NCBI RefSeq assembly: GCF_000266945.1 | Contig: NC_018025.1 | Location: 5,212,001-5,276,000, forward strand | Length of the DNA: 64,000 nucleotides | Source of the DNA: Desulfomonile tiedjei DSM 6799 | GTDB taxonomy: Bacteria; Desulfobacterota; Desulfomonilia; Desulfomonilales; Desulfomonilaceae | Reading direction: 5' to 3' | In this document: in pieces, positions 1 to 8,446 of the stretch | Layout of the letters: each line of letters begins with the position of its first letter | Position numbering within the stretch: the first letter of the stretch is position 1 | Program-made: the position numbers and the translations under genes | Notes under the pieces: model-generated | Databases searched by the model: none | Told to the model about the DNA's origin: nothing | Seen by the model: the letters and a program-made list of their open reading frames with translations, nothing else

Positions 1-1798
1 TCGATAGAGGTCCCATTTCCATCATCTTCACTTTTGTCTTGCCTTCGCCCAGTTCTCGAGCCAGTTCGATTGCGCGGACAAGCACGTCGCCTTCAACAAG
101 CTCAGTTACAAGGCCGTATTCCAGAGCCTGCTCGGAAGAGATGGGACCTGCTGTCCTTATCATCTCCGCAGCCTTTTCAAACCCTATGAGCCTCGGCAAT
201 CGCTGCGTACCACCCATTCCGGGAATGAGACCCAGGTTCACTTCAGGTTGGCCTGCGAACATTCTCAAGCCTTTGGGAGCGATTCGTGCCGTGCAACACA
301 TGGCTATTTCGCATCCGCCTCCCAGGCCTAGACCGTTCATCGCTGCTACGACCGGTTTTCCAATCTTCTCCAGGTTGGCTGACGAAATTTGACCTTTGCG
401 GGCGAAAGCTTCTCCCTGTGCCGGGTCGGTGAGTCCCGCCATTTCTTTGATATCTGCTCCCGCGACAAATGCTTTGTTTCCGAAACCCGTCAGCACGGCA
501 GCTTTTATTTCCGGGTCATTCTTGATGATCTCGCAGTACGCATCCAATTCCTTGAAGACTTTACTATTCAAAGCGTTCAGAGCTTTCGGTCTGCGAATAG
601 TGATGAGTCCGACGTTTCCTTTTTTCTCGAAAAGGACGTCCAGCACTTCCCATGGTTTTCCGGAAGCAGCCTGTTCCTTCAATGTTTTCGACACAGGCAT
701 GTCGGGGTACTTTTTCGCAAAATCCTCCACAAGCTGCAGCGCTTTATCTATACCAAGGGAATTCATGAATGTGAACGGAGGCTTCATATCGAGCGCAACA
801 CTGATGAGAAGATCGAAATCGCTGGTGGTGATGATTCCCGCGTCCAGCATGTCGCATACGATAGCGAAGTATGCGCCTTCCAGTTCTTCAGCGATTGCTT
901 TTTCCTTCTCTGGAGCGATGTCGATTTTTTCCCCTCTGCCAGGCACTTCCCAGTTACCTTTGGATGCTACAATCTGTTTAAGGCTTTCCGGAACCCTGAA
1001 CCAGGGATTGAGTCTTTCGTGCATGTCTCCGAGACCGTGAGCGGTAATCGGATTGCCGCCGGTCAGATTGTGCGCGGTGAAGGGGCCTACGGTCAGGCCG
1101 AGACATTTCGAAGCGACGGCATCCACCTCTTTCGTGGAACCCAACCCTGCATCCACACACTGAACGCACGCGAGAAGCAGCCCTTCGAACACGGGGTCCA
1201 CGGCATAGCCGTATCTCGAACCAACGTGGATAGGGAATTTGCCGATTGCCTCGTAGAAACGCATCATAAGCTCGGTAATCTCTGGGTCCGTATCCTTTCC
1301 GGGAATGATCTCCAGGGCTGGATTTCTTTCAGCCGGGAAGAAATAATGGGTACACAAGGAGCGGCCTTTGTGCTTCAATTCTTCGAATATGCGTTCCGGT
1401 TCCAGATGTGAGGAATTGCTGGTGAGAATGGCATCTGCGCTGACCAGTTCTTCAATCTGATGGAAAATTCGGCGTTTCAAGGGCAAGTCTTCAGTTGCCG
1501 CTTCCACGACAAGGTCTGCTCCTTTGAGCTGACCGTAATCGGAAGTAAACACCACGTGGCTTTTCATGCCATCGACTTCCTTGGGCTTGAAAGCGCCGGT
1601 CTCAGCACCCTTGTCGATCTTCTTGAACAGCTTCGCCTTGCCTTTTTCCAAGGCTTGCTCTGCCACATCCACCACAATGACCTGGACATCATAGGCGTGT
1701 AGAACCTTAACAAAATGAAGAGCTATATCCGGGCCGATTTGGCCGGAGCCGATTACGCCCACTTTGCTGATCGTTCGTCCGCGGAACGAAAAAGCCAT
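1..1798 (-). CDS. 3-hydroxyacyl-CoA dehydrogenase / enoyl-CoA hydratase fusion (C-terminus cut by window edge)
   Basis: Bifunctional beta-oxidation enzyme, expected to hydrate enoyl-CoA and oxidise 3-hydroxyacyl-CoA with NAD in the cytoplasm. The frame stays open from the ATG at 1798 to the window edge, about 599 codons. The N-terminal half is the dehydrogenase: NAD motif GSGQIG near residues 17-22, then TSNSS and the catalytic His in CTHYFFPAERNP. The Asn expected in the next motif (usually VNR) reads as Asp in YGYAVDPVF. The C-terminal half is a crotonase with AGADIKEM, GGGCEIAM and QPEVNLGLIPG, so both usual glutamates are present. Dehydrogenase-first order is the reverse of E. coli FadB and is known from archaea and some anaerobes. 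AAGGAGG lies just upstream of the ATG. A perfect palindrome in the leader suggests repressor control. Confidence 0.93.
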   Translation of the reverse strand, partial: MAFSFRGRTISKVGVIGSGQIGPDIALHFVKVLHAYDVQVIVVDVAEQALEKGKAKLFKKIDKGAETGAFKPKEVDGMKSHVVFTSDYGQLKGADLVVEAATEDLPLKRRIFHQIEELVSADAILTSNSSHLEPERIFEELKHKGRSLCTHYFFPAERNPALEIIPGKDTDPEITELMMRFYEAIGKFPIHVGSRYGYAVDPVFEGLLLACVQCVDAGLGSTKEVDAVASKCLGLTVGPFTAHNLTGGNPITAHGLGDMHERLNPWFRVPESLKQIVASKGNWEVPGRGEKIDIAPEKEKAIAEELEGAYFAIVCDMLDAGIITTSDFDLLISVALDMKPPFTFMNSLGIDKALQLVEDFAKKYPDMPVSKTLKEQAASGKPWEVLDVLFEKKGNVGLITIRRPKALNALNSKVFKELDAYCEIIKNDPEIKAAVLTGFGNKAFVAGADIKEMAGLTDPAQGEAFARKGQISSANLEKIGKPVVAAMNGLGLGGGCEIAMCCTARIAPKGLRMFAGQPEVNLGLIPGMGGTQRLPRLIGFEKAAEMIRTAGPISSEQALEYGLVTELVEGDVLVRAIELARELGEGKTKVKMMEMGPLS

Positions 1799-2280
1799 GT
1801 TCCATCCTCCTTGGGGGGAATAATTCAGTGAATGAAAGACACACGTAGATCAGTCTACTGATCTACCTTATTCACGAAATGTTGTAAATCGAAAAGAATT
1901 GTTTATCTCAGTTCAGCAGAGTGAACTTGCTCAAAATGGGTTCACCTCCTTGGACTGTCGAACTTCAGTCTTCAAGTGTAACCCTTCAAGCCTGGTGGCT
2001 CAATCAATGAATCATCAATCGTCGTTCATCACAAGATCAAGATAATAACGAAGGCGCAGCTATTTTCCTGAAAAAATCTTCACGCGCAGGATTTCCGTTG
2101 ATGCTATTTTTAGCGGGTGCTACAACGAATAATCCTGGAGAAGTTTTTCCTTCAGGTTGGCAATCTCTTTCTCCAGTAATCTCGGCCGGCAACATCGAAG
2201 GAAGAACGTTCCGGATCGTGGACCGAAATTCGTCGTTGCGCATTGTATCCAATTACTCAAACATGATGGAGGAATATGGT
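1799..2280. other. Divergent intergenic region with leader of the beta-oxidation gene
   Basis: No convincing gene. The part next to the minus-strand beta-oxidation gene carries its ribosome binding site and a perfect 22-bp palindrome (listed separately). On the minus strand a consensus-like AAGGAGGTGAA at about 1939-1949 precedes only an eight-codon TTG reading frame (MSKFTLLN), which could be a leader peptide or chance. Open frames between 2037 and 2280 on both strands lack ribosome binding sites and look like noise. Confidence 0.5.
1845..1866. promoter_or_regulatory. Perfect 22-bp palindrome, candidate operator
   Basis: GTAGATCAGT-CT-ACTGATCTAC has 10-bp arms with no mismatch. It sits 47-68 nt upstream of the ATG of the beta-oxidation fusion gene, between the putative promoter region and the ribosome binding site. 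A TetR/FadR-type acyl-CoA-responsive repressor site is the natural guess from size and position, but no regulator gene is in the window to pair it with. Confidence 0.5.
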
Positions 2281-2943
2281 ATGGAACTCACAAAAGCGGT
2301 TCTAGAGCGGAAAAGCATTCGCGCTTTTCTTCCAACTCCCGTGTCGCGGGAGGCGATCGTCAGGGCAACTGAACTCTGCCGATGGGCACCATCGTGGGGC
2401 AACACCCAGCCATGGGAAATCGTTATAGCGGACGGAGACAAATGCCGAACACTCGCGGACCGGTTTTATGAAGAAGGACGCAGAGGGGCTCCTCCACGGC
2501 CTAATATAGAAATGCCCATAGAGTTCTCCGATGTATACAAGAGAAGATACATGGACCTGGGAAGAGCCCTTCTCACGCATATGGGAATTGAACGAGACGA
2601 CAAGGATGCTCGGATTCAGCATTATCTCAATATGTACCGGTTCTTTGGCGCACCGTGCGTTGCGTATTTTATTATCGACGGCAAGTTGAATGAGCCGTAT
2701 TCCTGCCTGGATATCGGCTCCATAGCTACGACCTTTTGCTATGCCGCTCTCCAGGAGGGGCTTGGAACGATCTATCTGGCCGCGTCCATGCACTTTCCGG
2801 ATATCGTCAAGAGTGTCCTTGAAATTCCAGCGGACAAGAAGGTCGTCATCGGAATAGCAGTGGGGTATCCGGATGATTCCAAACCTGCTGCCACGTTCCG
2901 AAGCGATCGGGATTCCGTGGATCAGATCTTGCGTTTCGCCTGA
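2281..2943 (+). CDS. Nitroreductase family protein
   Basis: FMN-dependent oxidoreductase of the nitroreductase fold, 220 residues, a usual family length. The N-terminal stretch KAVLERKSIRAFLPTPVSREAI, with RxSxRxF, is the classic FMN-phosphate binding start. ELCRWAPSWGNTQPWE follows as the second FMN/dimer motif, and LGTIYLAA with VVIGIAVGYPDD near the C-terminus is also typical. The frame is open upstream to about 2098. The ATG at 2281 is chosen because GGAGGA lies 8 nt before it and the protein then begins directly at the family start. The substrate cannot be told from sequence; members reduce nitroaromatics, quinones, enones or flavins. It is monocistronic and transcribed away from the beta-oxidation gene. 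Confidence 0.88.
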   Translation: MELTKAVLERKSIRAFLPTPVSREAIVRATELCRWAPSWGNTQPWEIVIADGDKCRTLADRFYEEGRRGAPPRPNIEMPIEFSDVYKRRYMDLGRALLTHMGIERDDKDARIQHYLNMYRFFGAPCVAYFIIDGKLNEPYSCLDIGSIATTFCYAALQEGLGTIYLAASMHFPDIVKSVLEIPADKKVVIGIAVGYPDDSKPAATFRSDRDSVDQILRFA

Positions 2944-2949
2944 GATGCA

Positions 2950-3133
2950 TGAAACGATTGTCAAGAATTCTGACGTTTAGCCCGCGCGTAAACATAACTT
3001 GTTGGTGGGGAATCGACGTCTCTGCCGGTCCATTCTGTCGATATCGTTAATCATATCGTAGACGTGCCGTACGGAGGCCGCCACCCACCAATGCTCTTAT
3101 TTCGATCGGACGCCAACTTAGGAGTTGCTATGA
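2950..3133 (-). repeat. Degenerate reverse copy of the 190-bp MITE
   Basis: Read on the minus strand, this stretch follows the MITE copies at 17096, 22767 and 33400 along its length. It keeps the ctctgccggtccattct block, the gatatcgttaatcatat block, the gtgccg-acggaggc hairpin half and a decayed GCCAA end. The open frame that crosses it at 3064-3258 is therefore not a gene. Confidence 0.65.
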
Positions 3134-3342
3134 CCGATTCCGGAACTGACGAGAAAGAGGCCTATTTGCCAACTGACTCGAAGTTTCCGGAAAGATCCGG
3201 TTTCGGCTTGACGCGGAGGGTTGCCGCTCCTATAATTGTTTCCATTCCCATCGCTTAGCTTACACTCCATGTGAAGGCTTTCCGAAAAGGGTGATTTTTC
3301 GAAAGCCGGATCGTTGAGCCGACTGTAACGGAGCCATGCGCC

Positions 3343-4254
3343 ATGAGGCGGCGTGAATTCATCAAATCTGTCGGTATGGTGGGTGTTTTTTCCCTGCTCT
3401 CCACCATTCCCTTACATGCCGCAGGATACGGATCAAAGTCAGGGTCGAAATCCCCCGATCTGATGGGACCCTTCGATCTCGCTCAGATGCCGGACGGAAA
3501 CCTTCTTGTGAGCGATCCTGCCCATTATCGCGTGATCGGACTGGACCGCGATTTGAAGCAAGTTGCGTCGTTTGGCGACCCGGGCTCTCATGCAGGTTTC
3601 TTGAATTTCCCCAAAGGGCTTAGCATCGATTCAGCCGGGTCCGTGTACGTGGCTGACTCCAACAATTGCAGAGTTCAGGTGTTCGATTCCACAGGAAAAC
3701 TCAAGTCCGTAATAGGTTCTATCGGTTCCATCGGAGGGTCTTTTGCAACTCCGCAAGGAGTATTCGTTGCACCTGACGGACGCCTCTTTGTTGCGGATAC
3801 GAGAAATCACAGAGTGCAGATCTTCCGGAACGGCGAGGTCGAGGCAATAATCGGAGAACTTGGCGACGCGAACGATCAGTTTCGTTTGCCGACTGCTGTT
3901 GGAGTCAACAGTCAAGGTGAAATACTGATTCTGGACAGCAAACACGGCATGGTCAAAATCTTCGACAAGAACCTGCAGTTTGTAAAGTCGATCGGCAAAG
4001 ATGGCACTGCGCCGGGTTCGTTGAGAATGCCTCAAGGTATGAAAATCGACGCTTCAGACGATATTTGGGTCGCGGACACGGGAAATCACCGAATTCAAAA
4101 ATTCGGAACAGATGGGACTGTTCGGGCACTTTATGGAAAACAGGGTTCCGGACCGGATGAATTCAAAAGCCCCACAGGACTGGCAGTGACAACTGACAAA
4201 CTGTTCGTCGCAGATAATGGAAACAGCCGAATTCAGGTGTTTGCGAAAAATTGA
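3343..4254 (+). CDS. Exported NHL-repeat beta-propeller protein
   Basis: A 303-residue protein starting with a twin-arginine-like signal (MRRREFIKSVGMVG, hydrophobic stretch, LHAAG cleavage region), so probably folded before export to the periplasm. The rest is a series of about six NHL repeats of roughly 45 residues, with recurring motifs such as GSVYVADSNNCRVQVFD, GRLFVADTRNHRVQIF, DIWVADTGNHRIQKF and KLFVADNGNSRIQVF. These build a beta-propeller. NHL propellers usually bind proteins or ligands; a few are lyases. No catalytic motif is seen. The start at 3343 is fixed by the signal peptide. It is flanked on both sides by decayed repeats and is probably transcribed alone. Confidence 0.85.
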   Translation: MRRREFIKSVGMVGVFSLLSTIPLHAAGYGSKSGSKSPDLMGPFDLAQMPDGNLLVSDPAHYRVIGLDRDLKQVASFGDPGSHAGFLNFPKGLSIDSAGSVYVADSNNCRVQVFDSTGKLKSVIGSIGSIGGSFATPQGVFVAPDGRLFVADTRNHRVQIFRNGEVEAIIGELGDANDQFRLPTAVGVNSQGEILILDSKHGMVKIFDKNLQFVKSIGKDGTAPGSLRMPQGMKIDASDDIWVADTGNHRIQKFGTDGTVRALYGKQGSGPDEFKSPTGLAVTTDKLFVADNGNSRIQVFAKN

Positions 4255-4300
4255 TTCACGATGTCATGCCATTTCGCGAATAGATAGACAAACCCCGTTG

Positions 4301-4358
4301 GTCCGACAGGGACGCCGGGCCCCACTTAACCGGTGGCGGCCGGCCTCCGTGCCGGCCA
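4301..4358. repeat. REP-like GCCGGC hairpin
   Basis: Two GC-rich halves (acagggacgccgggcc and ggccggcctccgtgccggcc) have the same hairpin words as the interior of the MITE copies and the 63188-63265 repeat. It lies between two plus-strand genes and could also act as a transcript-end hairpin. Confidence 0.55.
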
Positions 4359-4411
4359 AATTGGGTTAGCAAAAGCGAATGCTTATCAAACAGTTTGATG
4401 AACGGTAAAAG

Positions 4412-4762
4412 ATGGATATCGAACAGATAACAATTCTTTTCCTCGTCATGGTATTTGTGGCTGCGGAGATTTATCGTGCTCTTCGAAGCACGCGAGGGAC
4501 TATTGTCGCCTTGGACAATACCGGACTTGGTGAACTGGCGCCCATGTTTGCCGTAAGGGTGCGTCTGGAAGAAGGTCGTGAAATAGACGCGAACCTCAAT
4601 TTCTGCACCGCATGCATCGGCCGGCTAAAAATAGGAGATGACGTGCGGGTCTGTGCGTCCCGAAACGGATATGTCGCGGATCTTCCGTGGTTCCGAAGAA
4701 AACGATGCAGCACGAATTCCGCGGAGAACAACCGTCTGTGCAGAAGCCGCACTATCAGTTGA
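4412..4762 (+). CDS. Small membrane-anchored protein of unknown function
   Basis: 116 residues. The N-terminus (MDIEQITILFLVMVFVAAEIYRAL) is one membrane helix. The rest is a small soluble domain with beta-strand pattern (GTIVALDNTGLGELAPMF, VRVRLEEGREIDANLNF, KIGDDVRVCASRNGY), resembling the short beta-barrel domains of DUF3592/NfeD-like proteins, but I do not recognise a family. The last 25 residues are basic and serine-rich. It ends 25 nt before the start of the transporter gene, and is the first gene of the long plus-strand redox cluster. The ribosome binding site (GGTAAAAG) is weak. Confidence 0.6.
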   Translation: MDIEQITILFLVMVFVAAEIYRALRSTRGTIVALDNTGLGELAPMFAVRVRLEEGREIDANLNFCTACIGRLKIGDDVRVCASRNGYVADLPWFRRKRCSTNSAENNRLCRSRTIS

Positions 4763-4787
4763 ACTTAATCCGAACGGAGAGCATTTC

Positions 4788-6497
4788 TTGGAGATTCTCG
4801 GTTACCTCACGCTGATCATATTTCTTGGGCTCATGCTGCTCACACTGTTCGGGTATATACGGACTCCCGTTCAGACAGTACTGGTGCTTTCCACGGTGCT
4901 GTGCCTGATCGTAGGCGGTATCTTTCGCTATGCCTATTGGGGTTGGGACTCGGTCATGCTGTTGCCGAACGAGTTCCTGGGTGGGATAATCTTGCACCCC
5001 ATTACGGCATTGCTCACCGGACTATTTCTTGCGGGTGGCTTGAAGGCATCCGGCGGTTTCGAGGCTCTCAAGGTTCTGCTCGGATATTTACGGAGAAGCC
5101 CTATTGGACTGGTTGGCACGCTGGTAGTCCTTATAAACTTACCAGTGATTTCTTCTCTGCCCTGCGGTCGCATTCTCGCTGCAGCATTGTTGCCGTTGCT
5201 CTTTACCTTCGGGTTCGAAGGCGGGCTGGGGCTTCTCACGAAGTCCCAACTGATCGTTCTCATTGGAGCATTCACCAGGAACGCTATGGGATCGTGCGGA
5301 CCGTCCCCTATCGGCGGTGTCGGCCAGATCGGAGAAGGATTCCTGGGCAGCCATTTCGCGACCGCTTCGGACGGAATTCTTCGTGCCCCGCAAGCGTTTG
5401 CGCTTATGATGGGCACCGCAATCGTCGCTCTATTCTTGAAGTTTGTCAGCCAGAGACTTTACCCGAATGACGTATCCCTCAGAGATTCACCACTTCGAAT
5501 AGCAGCAGAAACTGAACCCGAGATAATTGCTCCTACCGCGGGGTATCTTGCGCTCGTGATATTTGTCCTGTCGCTTCTTGTTGCCATTTTTCAGCCTTTC
5601 GGGAAAATGCCCGTCCAGACGGTGCTTGTGGTGGGCGCTCTCGTGATGATCGTGGTGTGCAGAATACGGCTGCAGGATCTCATGGAAGGAATTATTCTCC
5701 TGCCCGTGACAGCTATGGCTGCAGGATTTCTCGCTGCTGGAGCATTGGCTGCAACGGGCGGATTCGACGCTCTGGGAGTCATCCTGAACAGTCTCGTGAA
5801 TGTTCCTTTCCTCGGAATAGCGGGCATGCTGGCCATCTTCGTGCAGTTCCAGACAATTCTGCCGCTTTCGTGCGCTCGAATTCTCGTTGCTGCCCTGGTC
5901 CCTGTGCTGTATCTGTTCGGACCGGCAAAATTCGCCTTTCTCGATTGGTCCCAGCTCGCCATTATGATGGCTGCATTCATCATCAATGCTACCACGTCGT
6001 GCGGTCCGTCTCCCTTGGGCGGTGGCGGAATGATGGGTGAAGGAACCATGCGGGCTGAAACAGGCTTCATCAAAGGCGCTTACACCTTCGCTTCCATGGC
6101 GATTATGGCTCCTTTGGCAGCCATTTACATGAAGTTTCTCAATCTGGCGGTATTCGAGCCCGGGAATCCGGCCTTCATGAAAGATATCATTGTCATAGGA
6201 GAGTTTACGCTCGCAATTGTAGGCGTGAACGTCCTGTTCATCTTCCTGGGAAGCAAACTGTTCAACTCGGATTCATCGCATAACTTCTTCCTGCAACTGG
6301 GTGGCTTCATATTAAGCGGAGCCATAACAGGCGGAATAATCGCATTTTCGCTCTTCGAGCTGGATAGCCGAGCTATTCTCCAGGGAATCGCCGGCGGCAC
6401 TACCGCCGCGGCATTAATCGCACTTATGGTGCCCGCCCGCCTGTCAGCCCGTATGAGCGCAACACTGACCGGCGAAGCTATACAGGGCGTCCGGTAA
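4788..6497 (+). CDS. Polytopic membrane protein with internal duplication, probable transporter
   Basis: 569 residues with about 14 hydrophobic segments. Two halves carry the same pair of signatures: LPCGRILAAALLPLLF plus NAMGSCGPSPIGGVGQIGEG in the first, LSCARILVAALVPVLY plus NATTSCGPSPLGGGGMMGEG in the second. Such inverted or tandem repeats with a conserved Gly/Pro hairpin are typical of ion-transporter-superfamily carriers, but I cannot name the family. A TTG start at 4788 (protein starts LEILGYLTLIIF) is preferred because CGGAGAG lies upstream and the frame before it has no sensible membrane topology. Being first among the large genes of a redox cluster, it may import or exchange the organic acid used by the downstream reductase; this is inference. 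Confidence 0.7.
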   Translation: MEILGYLTLIIFLGLMLLTLFGYIRTPVQTVLVLSTVLCLIVGGIFRYAYWGWDSVMLLPNEFLGGIILHPITALLTGLFLAGGLKASGGFEALKVLLGYLRRSPIGLVGTLVVLINLPVISSLPCGRILAAALLPLLFTFGFEGGLGLLTKSQLIVLIGAFTRNAMGSCGPSPIGGVGQIGEGFLGSHFATASDGILRAPQAFALMMGTAIVALFLKFVSQRLYPNDVSLRDSPLRIAAETEPEIIAPTAGYLALVIFVLSLLVAIFQPFGKMPVQTVLVVGALVMIVVCRIRLQDLMEGIILLPVTAMAAGFLAAGALAATGGFDALGVILNSLVNVPFLGIAGMLAIFVQFQTILPLSCARILVAALVPVLYLFGPAKFAFLDWSQLAIMMAAFIINATTSCGPSPLGGGGMMGEGTMRAETGFIKGAYTFASMAIMAPLAAIYMKFLNLAVFEPGNPAFMKDIIVIGEFTLAIVGVNVLFIFLGSKLFNSDSSHNFFLQLGGFILSGAITGGIIAFSLFELDSRAILQGIAGGTTAAALIALMVPARLSARMSATLTGEAIQGVR

Positions 6498-6522
6498 ACG
6501 ATGCAAATGCATCAAAGCAGAA

Positions 6523-6690
6523 AGATCTGGGGAACCTTTTTTGTAAAAAAGGTTCCCCAAACCCTTCCAAAAAACTTTTAACACTCGCCTGAATGCTGGT
6601 TTTGGAAAAACCAGCGTTCAGGCGAATGCTAGAAGTTCTTGGGAAGGGGCTTGGGGAAACACTTCTTACAAGAAGGGTTTCCCCGGTCTT
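6523..6690. repeat. Fold-back (long palindromic) element, intact copy
   Basis: Almost the whole 168 bp is one imperfect palindrome. The outer arm contains a perfect 14-bp hairpin, GGGGAACCTTTTTT-GT-complement, at 6529-6558. The mirrored right arm carries its relative with CCCTTCTTGTAAGAAG. The centre is a second strong hairpin (CGCCTGAATGCTGGTTTT and its complement). A second copy at 17000-17360 is split by a MITE. It may also stop or process transcripts between the transporter and the 50-residue gene. Confidence 0.8.
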
Positions 6691-6721
6691 ACTTCTTTGA
6701 TCGCTTTCAGCGAGGTTAACT

Positions 6722-6874
6722 GTGCTGACGTGGGTTATGTTTTTATTTGTGGGAGCTTTATCTGGCGTCATCATCGCGTGGGCGTTGGACATGAGTTCCC
6801 CGAAAGAGTTGCTGCAGGGCGCTGCAGGTGGCTTAATTGCGGGGCTCTTGATGGCTGCAATGTTGCCTCACTGA
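6722..6874 (+). CDS. 50-residue membrane protein, copy of the transporter C-terminus
   Basis: GTG start at 6722, with GAGG placed 6 nt upstream; stop at 6874, just before the next cluster gene. The product has two hydrophobic helices: MFLFVGALSGVIIAWALDM, a short SSPKE loop, then LLQGAAGGLIAGLLMAAML. Its sequence lines up with the C-terminal end of the preceding transporter (GAITGGIIAFSLFELDSRAILQGIAGGTTAAALIALMVP), sharing the G-GI/VIIA, LLQG/ILQG-AAGG and A-LMVP/AMLP positions. It is either a partial tandem duplication or a genuine small subunit. The fold-back element lies between the two. It is easily missed because of its length and GTG start. Confidence 0.7.
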   Translation: MLTWVMFLFVGALSGVIIAWALDMSSPKELLQGAAGGLIAGLLMAAMLPH

Positions 6875-6888
6875 CCGAAAGCTGAGAA

Positions 6889-7428
6889 ATGGCCGAAGAC
6901 AAACAACAATCAGTACAACGTAAGCGGGAAGATCCCGATCAGCCGATGGTGTTACCGGGCATACACCGGTACCAGTTTTTTACGAATCTGAAGGACCGGG
7001 GTTGGACTCAAAATCTGGATCGTATCTCGCTCTTCGGTATTGTGGGAGCACTTCTTGCGACGATTGTGAAACCGCTTTTGCGGGGTAACCCGGCCACTAT
7101 TTATTGTTACGAGTGCCGGGCTTGTTACGCGACTCAGGATCGATGTCCCGTAGGCATAGCATTTCAGGCCGAACTCGTGGTTGCCGGAAGAGTCGGCGAT
7201 TACGACCGGTTCATCAGGAACGGCGGGCTCAAGTGCATCAGATGTGGCAATTGTCAGAGCTATTGCGTGCAGTATCTTCCTTTACCGCAGATGTTTGCGA
7301 CCATGCAGGAGGACACACGCTTGGCCATGTCCAAGGGGATTGTGCCCAATCACTCGTTGCAGAACGCGTTGGCGCAGGGATTGGTCGGAAAGGAATTCAT
7401 AGATGATGTTGTCAAAGCTATGGGATAA
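6889..7428 (+). CDS. HdrC/GlpC-like two-cluster Fe-S protein
   Basis: 179 residues. One hydrophobic segment (SLFGIVGALLATIVKPLL) precedes two cysteine clusters: CYECRACYATQDRCP and CIRCGNCQSYCVQ. The spacing is near, but not identical to, the classical CxxCxxCxxxCP ferredoxin pattern. The first group has a longer gap before its last Cys and the second lacks the following Pro, so cluster type is uncertain. The helical tail (MFATMQEDTRLAMSKGIVPNHSLQNALAQGLVGKEFID) resembles HdrC/GlpC-type electron-transfer subunits. It overlaps the next gene by 26 nt, showing translational coupling. It probably passes electrons between membrane partner and soluble flavoprotein of the same cluster. Confidence 0.75.
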   Translation: MAEDKQQSVQRKREDPDQPMVLPGIHRYQFFTNLKDRGWTQNLDRISLFGIVGALLATIVKPLLRGNPATIYCYECRACYATQDRCPVGIAFQAELVVAGRVGDYDRFIRNGGLKCIRCGNCQSYCVQYLPLPQMFATMQEDTRLAMSKGIVPNHSLQNALAQGLVGKEFIDDVVKAMG

Positions 7429-8446
7429 TCCGGCCGGTTTCCTCTGGCAGTTGGTACGCTCGAGAGATGCTCGTCTGGTATTCTACATGGCATTGGTAGC
7501 CGTTCTTTTTCCGAGCGCCCGGTTCATCCTGTTTTTGGTGTTTTTTCTGATTTTGGGAATCATGTGGGGAAGGGATTATCAGCGTACCGGAAGCCGTAAG
7601 CTGGCGGGACTCGCTGCAGTTTTGGTGTGCATCCTCATCGGATACGGAATCACCAGAGTGAACGTGGAACATATCGATATATTGCGCCAATCGACCAGCC
7701 CGTGGGGTAATGGCATTGAACTCGTTGCAGACGGAAGCTACACCGGGTCCAGTGAAGGCTTCAGAGGTCTTATGACCGTGCGGGTAGATGTGAAAGATCA
7801 TCGGATTATCGACGTGAGAACTCTGACGTATCCCGATGCCATCTCCGTTGAAGATAACGATATAGAGGCATTCCGAAAGGAACTCTTAGAAAAGGGAAAA
7901 CTGGAAGCTCCGGCTCAGCCGAGTTTGTACCGAGGAGCTACAGTAAGCCTCACCGGATACGCTGACGCTGTGGAAGACGCATTGTCAAAGGGCATACCGA
8001 ATTACCCGGAATATAATCTGTTTTCAAGGCTCTTCCTTGCAACATTCATCGGCAAGGCTCCGAGCCGGGTGACGCTCAATGCGTTGGCCATTTTGTTCGC
8101 GGGTTTCATTGTCTTTGAATATGCGCTCCAGTCCATGCTGACACCCGGTACGGGCCGCAGCATCAACTGTTACAACTGTGCCACCTGTGTCGGCGCATGC
8201 CCGGTCAAGGAAGCGGAAGGCGTTCAGATGCCCATGGGATTGGTTCTGCTGACCAGGTTGGGAGATTACGACCGAGTCATGGAGCTTTCCAAGTATTGCG
8301 TAGGCTGTGGGAGATGCGCTGCAAAATGTCCTATCGGGAATTCAGGGCCAATGGTCATTTCCGCTGCTTACATGGCTTCACGGGAGCAAAAAAAGTTGCT
8401 CGGTGAAAGCGGTGGTCAGCTCAAAGAAAAAACGGAGTCCGCTTGA
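7403..8446 (+). CDS. FMN-binding / 4Fe-4S membrane electron-transfer protein (NosR/RnfG-like)
   Basis: 347 residues. The N-terminal part has two or three membrane helices (about residues 25-53 and 68-83), then an FMN_bind domain (about 105-195) ending in the motif YRGATVS. In RnfG/NqrC/NosR proteins this carries FMN covalently on the last Ser/Thr (here Ser182). A further helix near 205-235 is followed by two ferredoxin clusters, CYNCATCVGACP and CVGCGRCAAKCP. The layout (membrane, extracytoplasmic flavin domain, membrane, cytoplasmic Fe-S) matches proteins that move electrons across the membrane through a flavin. The upstream gene overlaps by 26 nt; the downstream gene starts on this gene's stop codon. 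Confidence 0.82.
   Translation: MMLSKLWDNPAGFLWQLVRSRDARLVFYMALVAVLFPSARFILFLVFFLILGIMWGRDYQRTGSRKLAGLAAVLVCILIGYGITRVNVEHIDILRQSTSPWGNGIELVADGSYTGSSEGFRGLMTVRVDVKDHRIIDVRTLTYPDAISVEDNDIEAFRKELLEKGKLEAPAQPSLYRGATVSLTGYADAVEDALSKGIPNYPEYNLFSRLFLATFIGKAPSRVTLNALAILFAGFIVFEYALQSMLTPGTGRSINCYNCATCVGACPVKEAEGVQMPMGLVLLTRLGDYDRVMELSKYCVGCGRCAAKCPIGNSGPMVISAAYMASREQKKLLGESGGQLKEKTESA

Noticed and set aside
39-1702. Several plus-strand open frames over the first 1.7 kb
   Set aside because: They are antisense to the beta-oxidation fusion gene, whose motifs are unmistakable on the minus strand.
2037-2252. 71-codon minus-strand frame
   Set aside because: No ribosome binding site, no recognisable features, inside the divergent leader region.
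3064-3258. 64-codon plus-strand frame
   Set aside because: Lies across a degenerate MITE copy and has no ribosome binding site.
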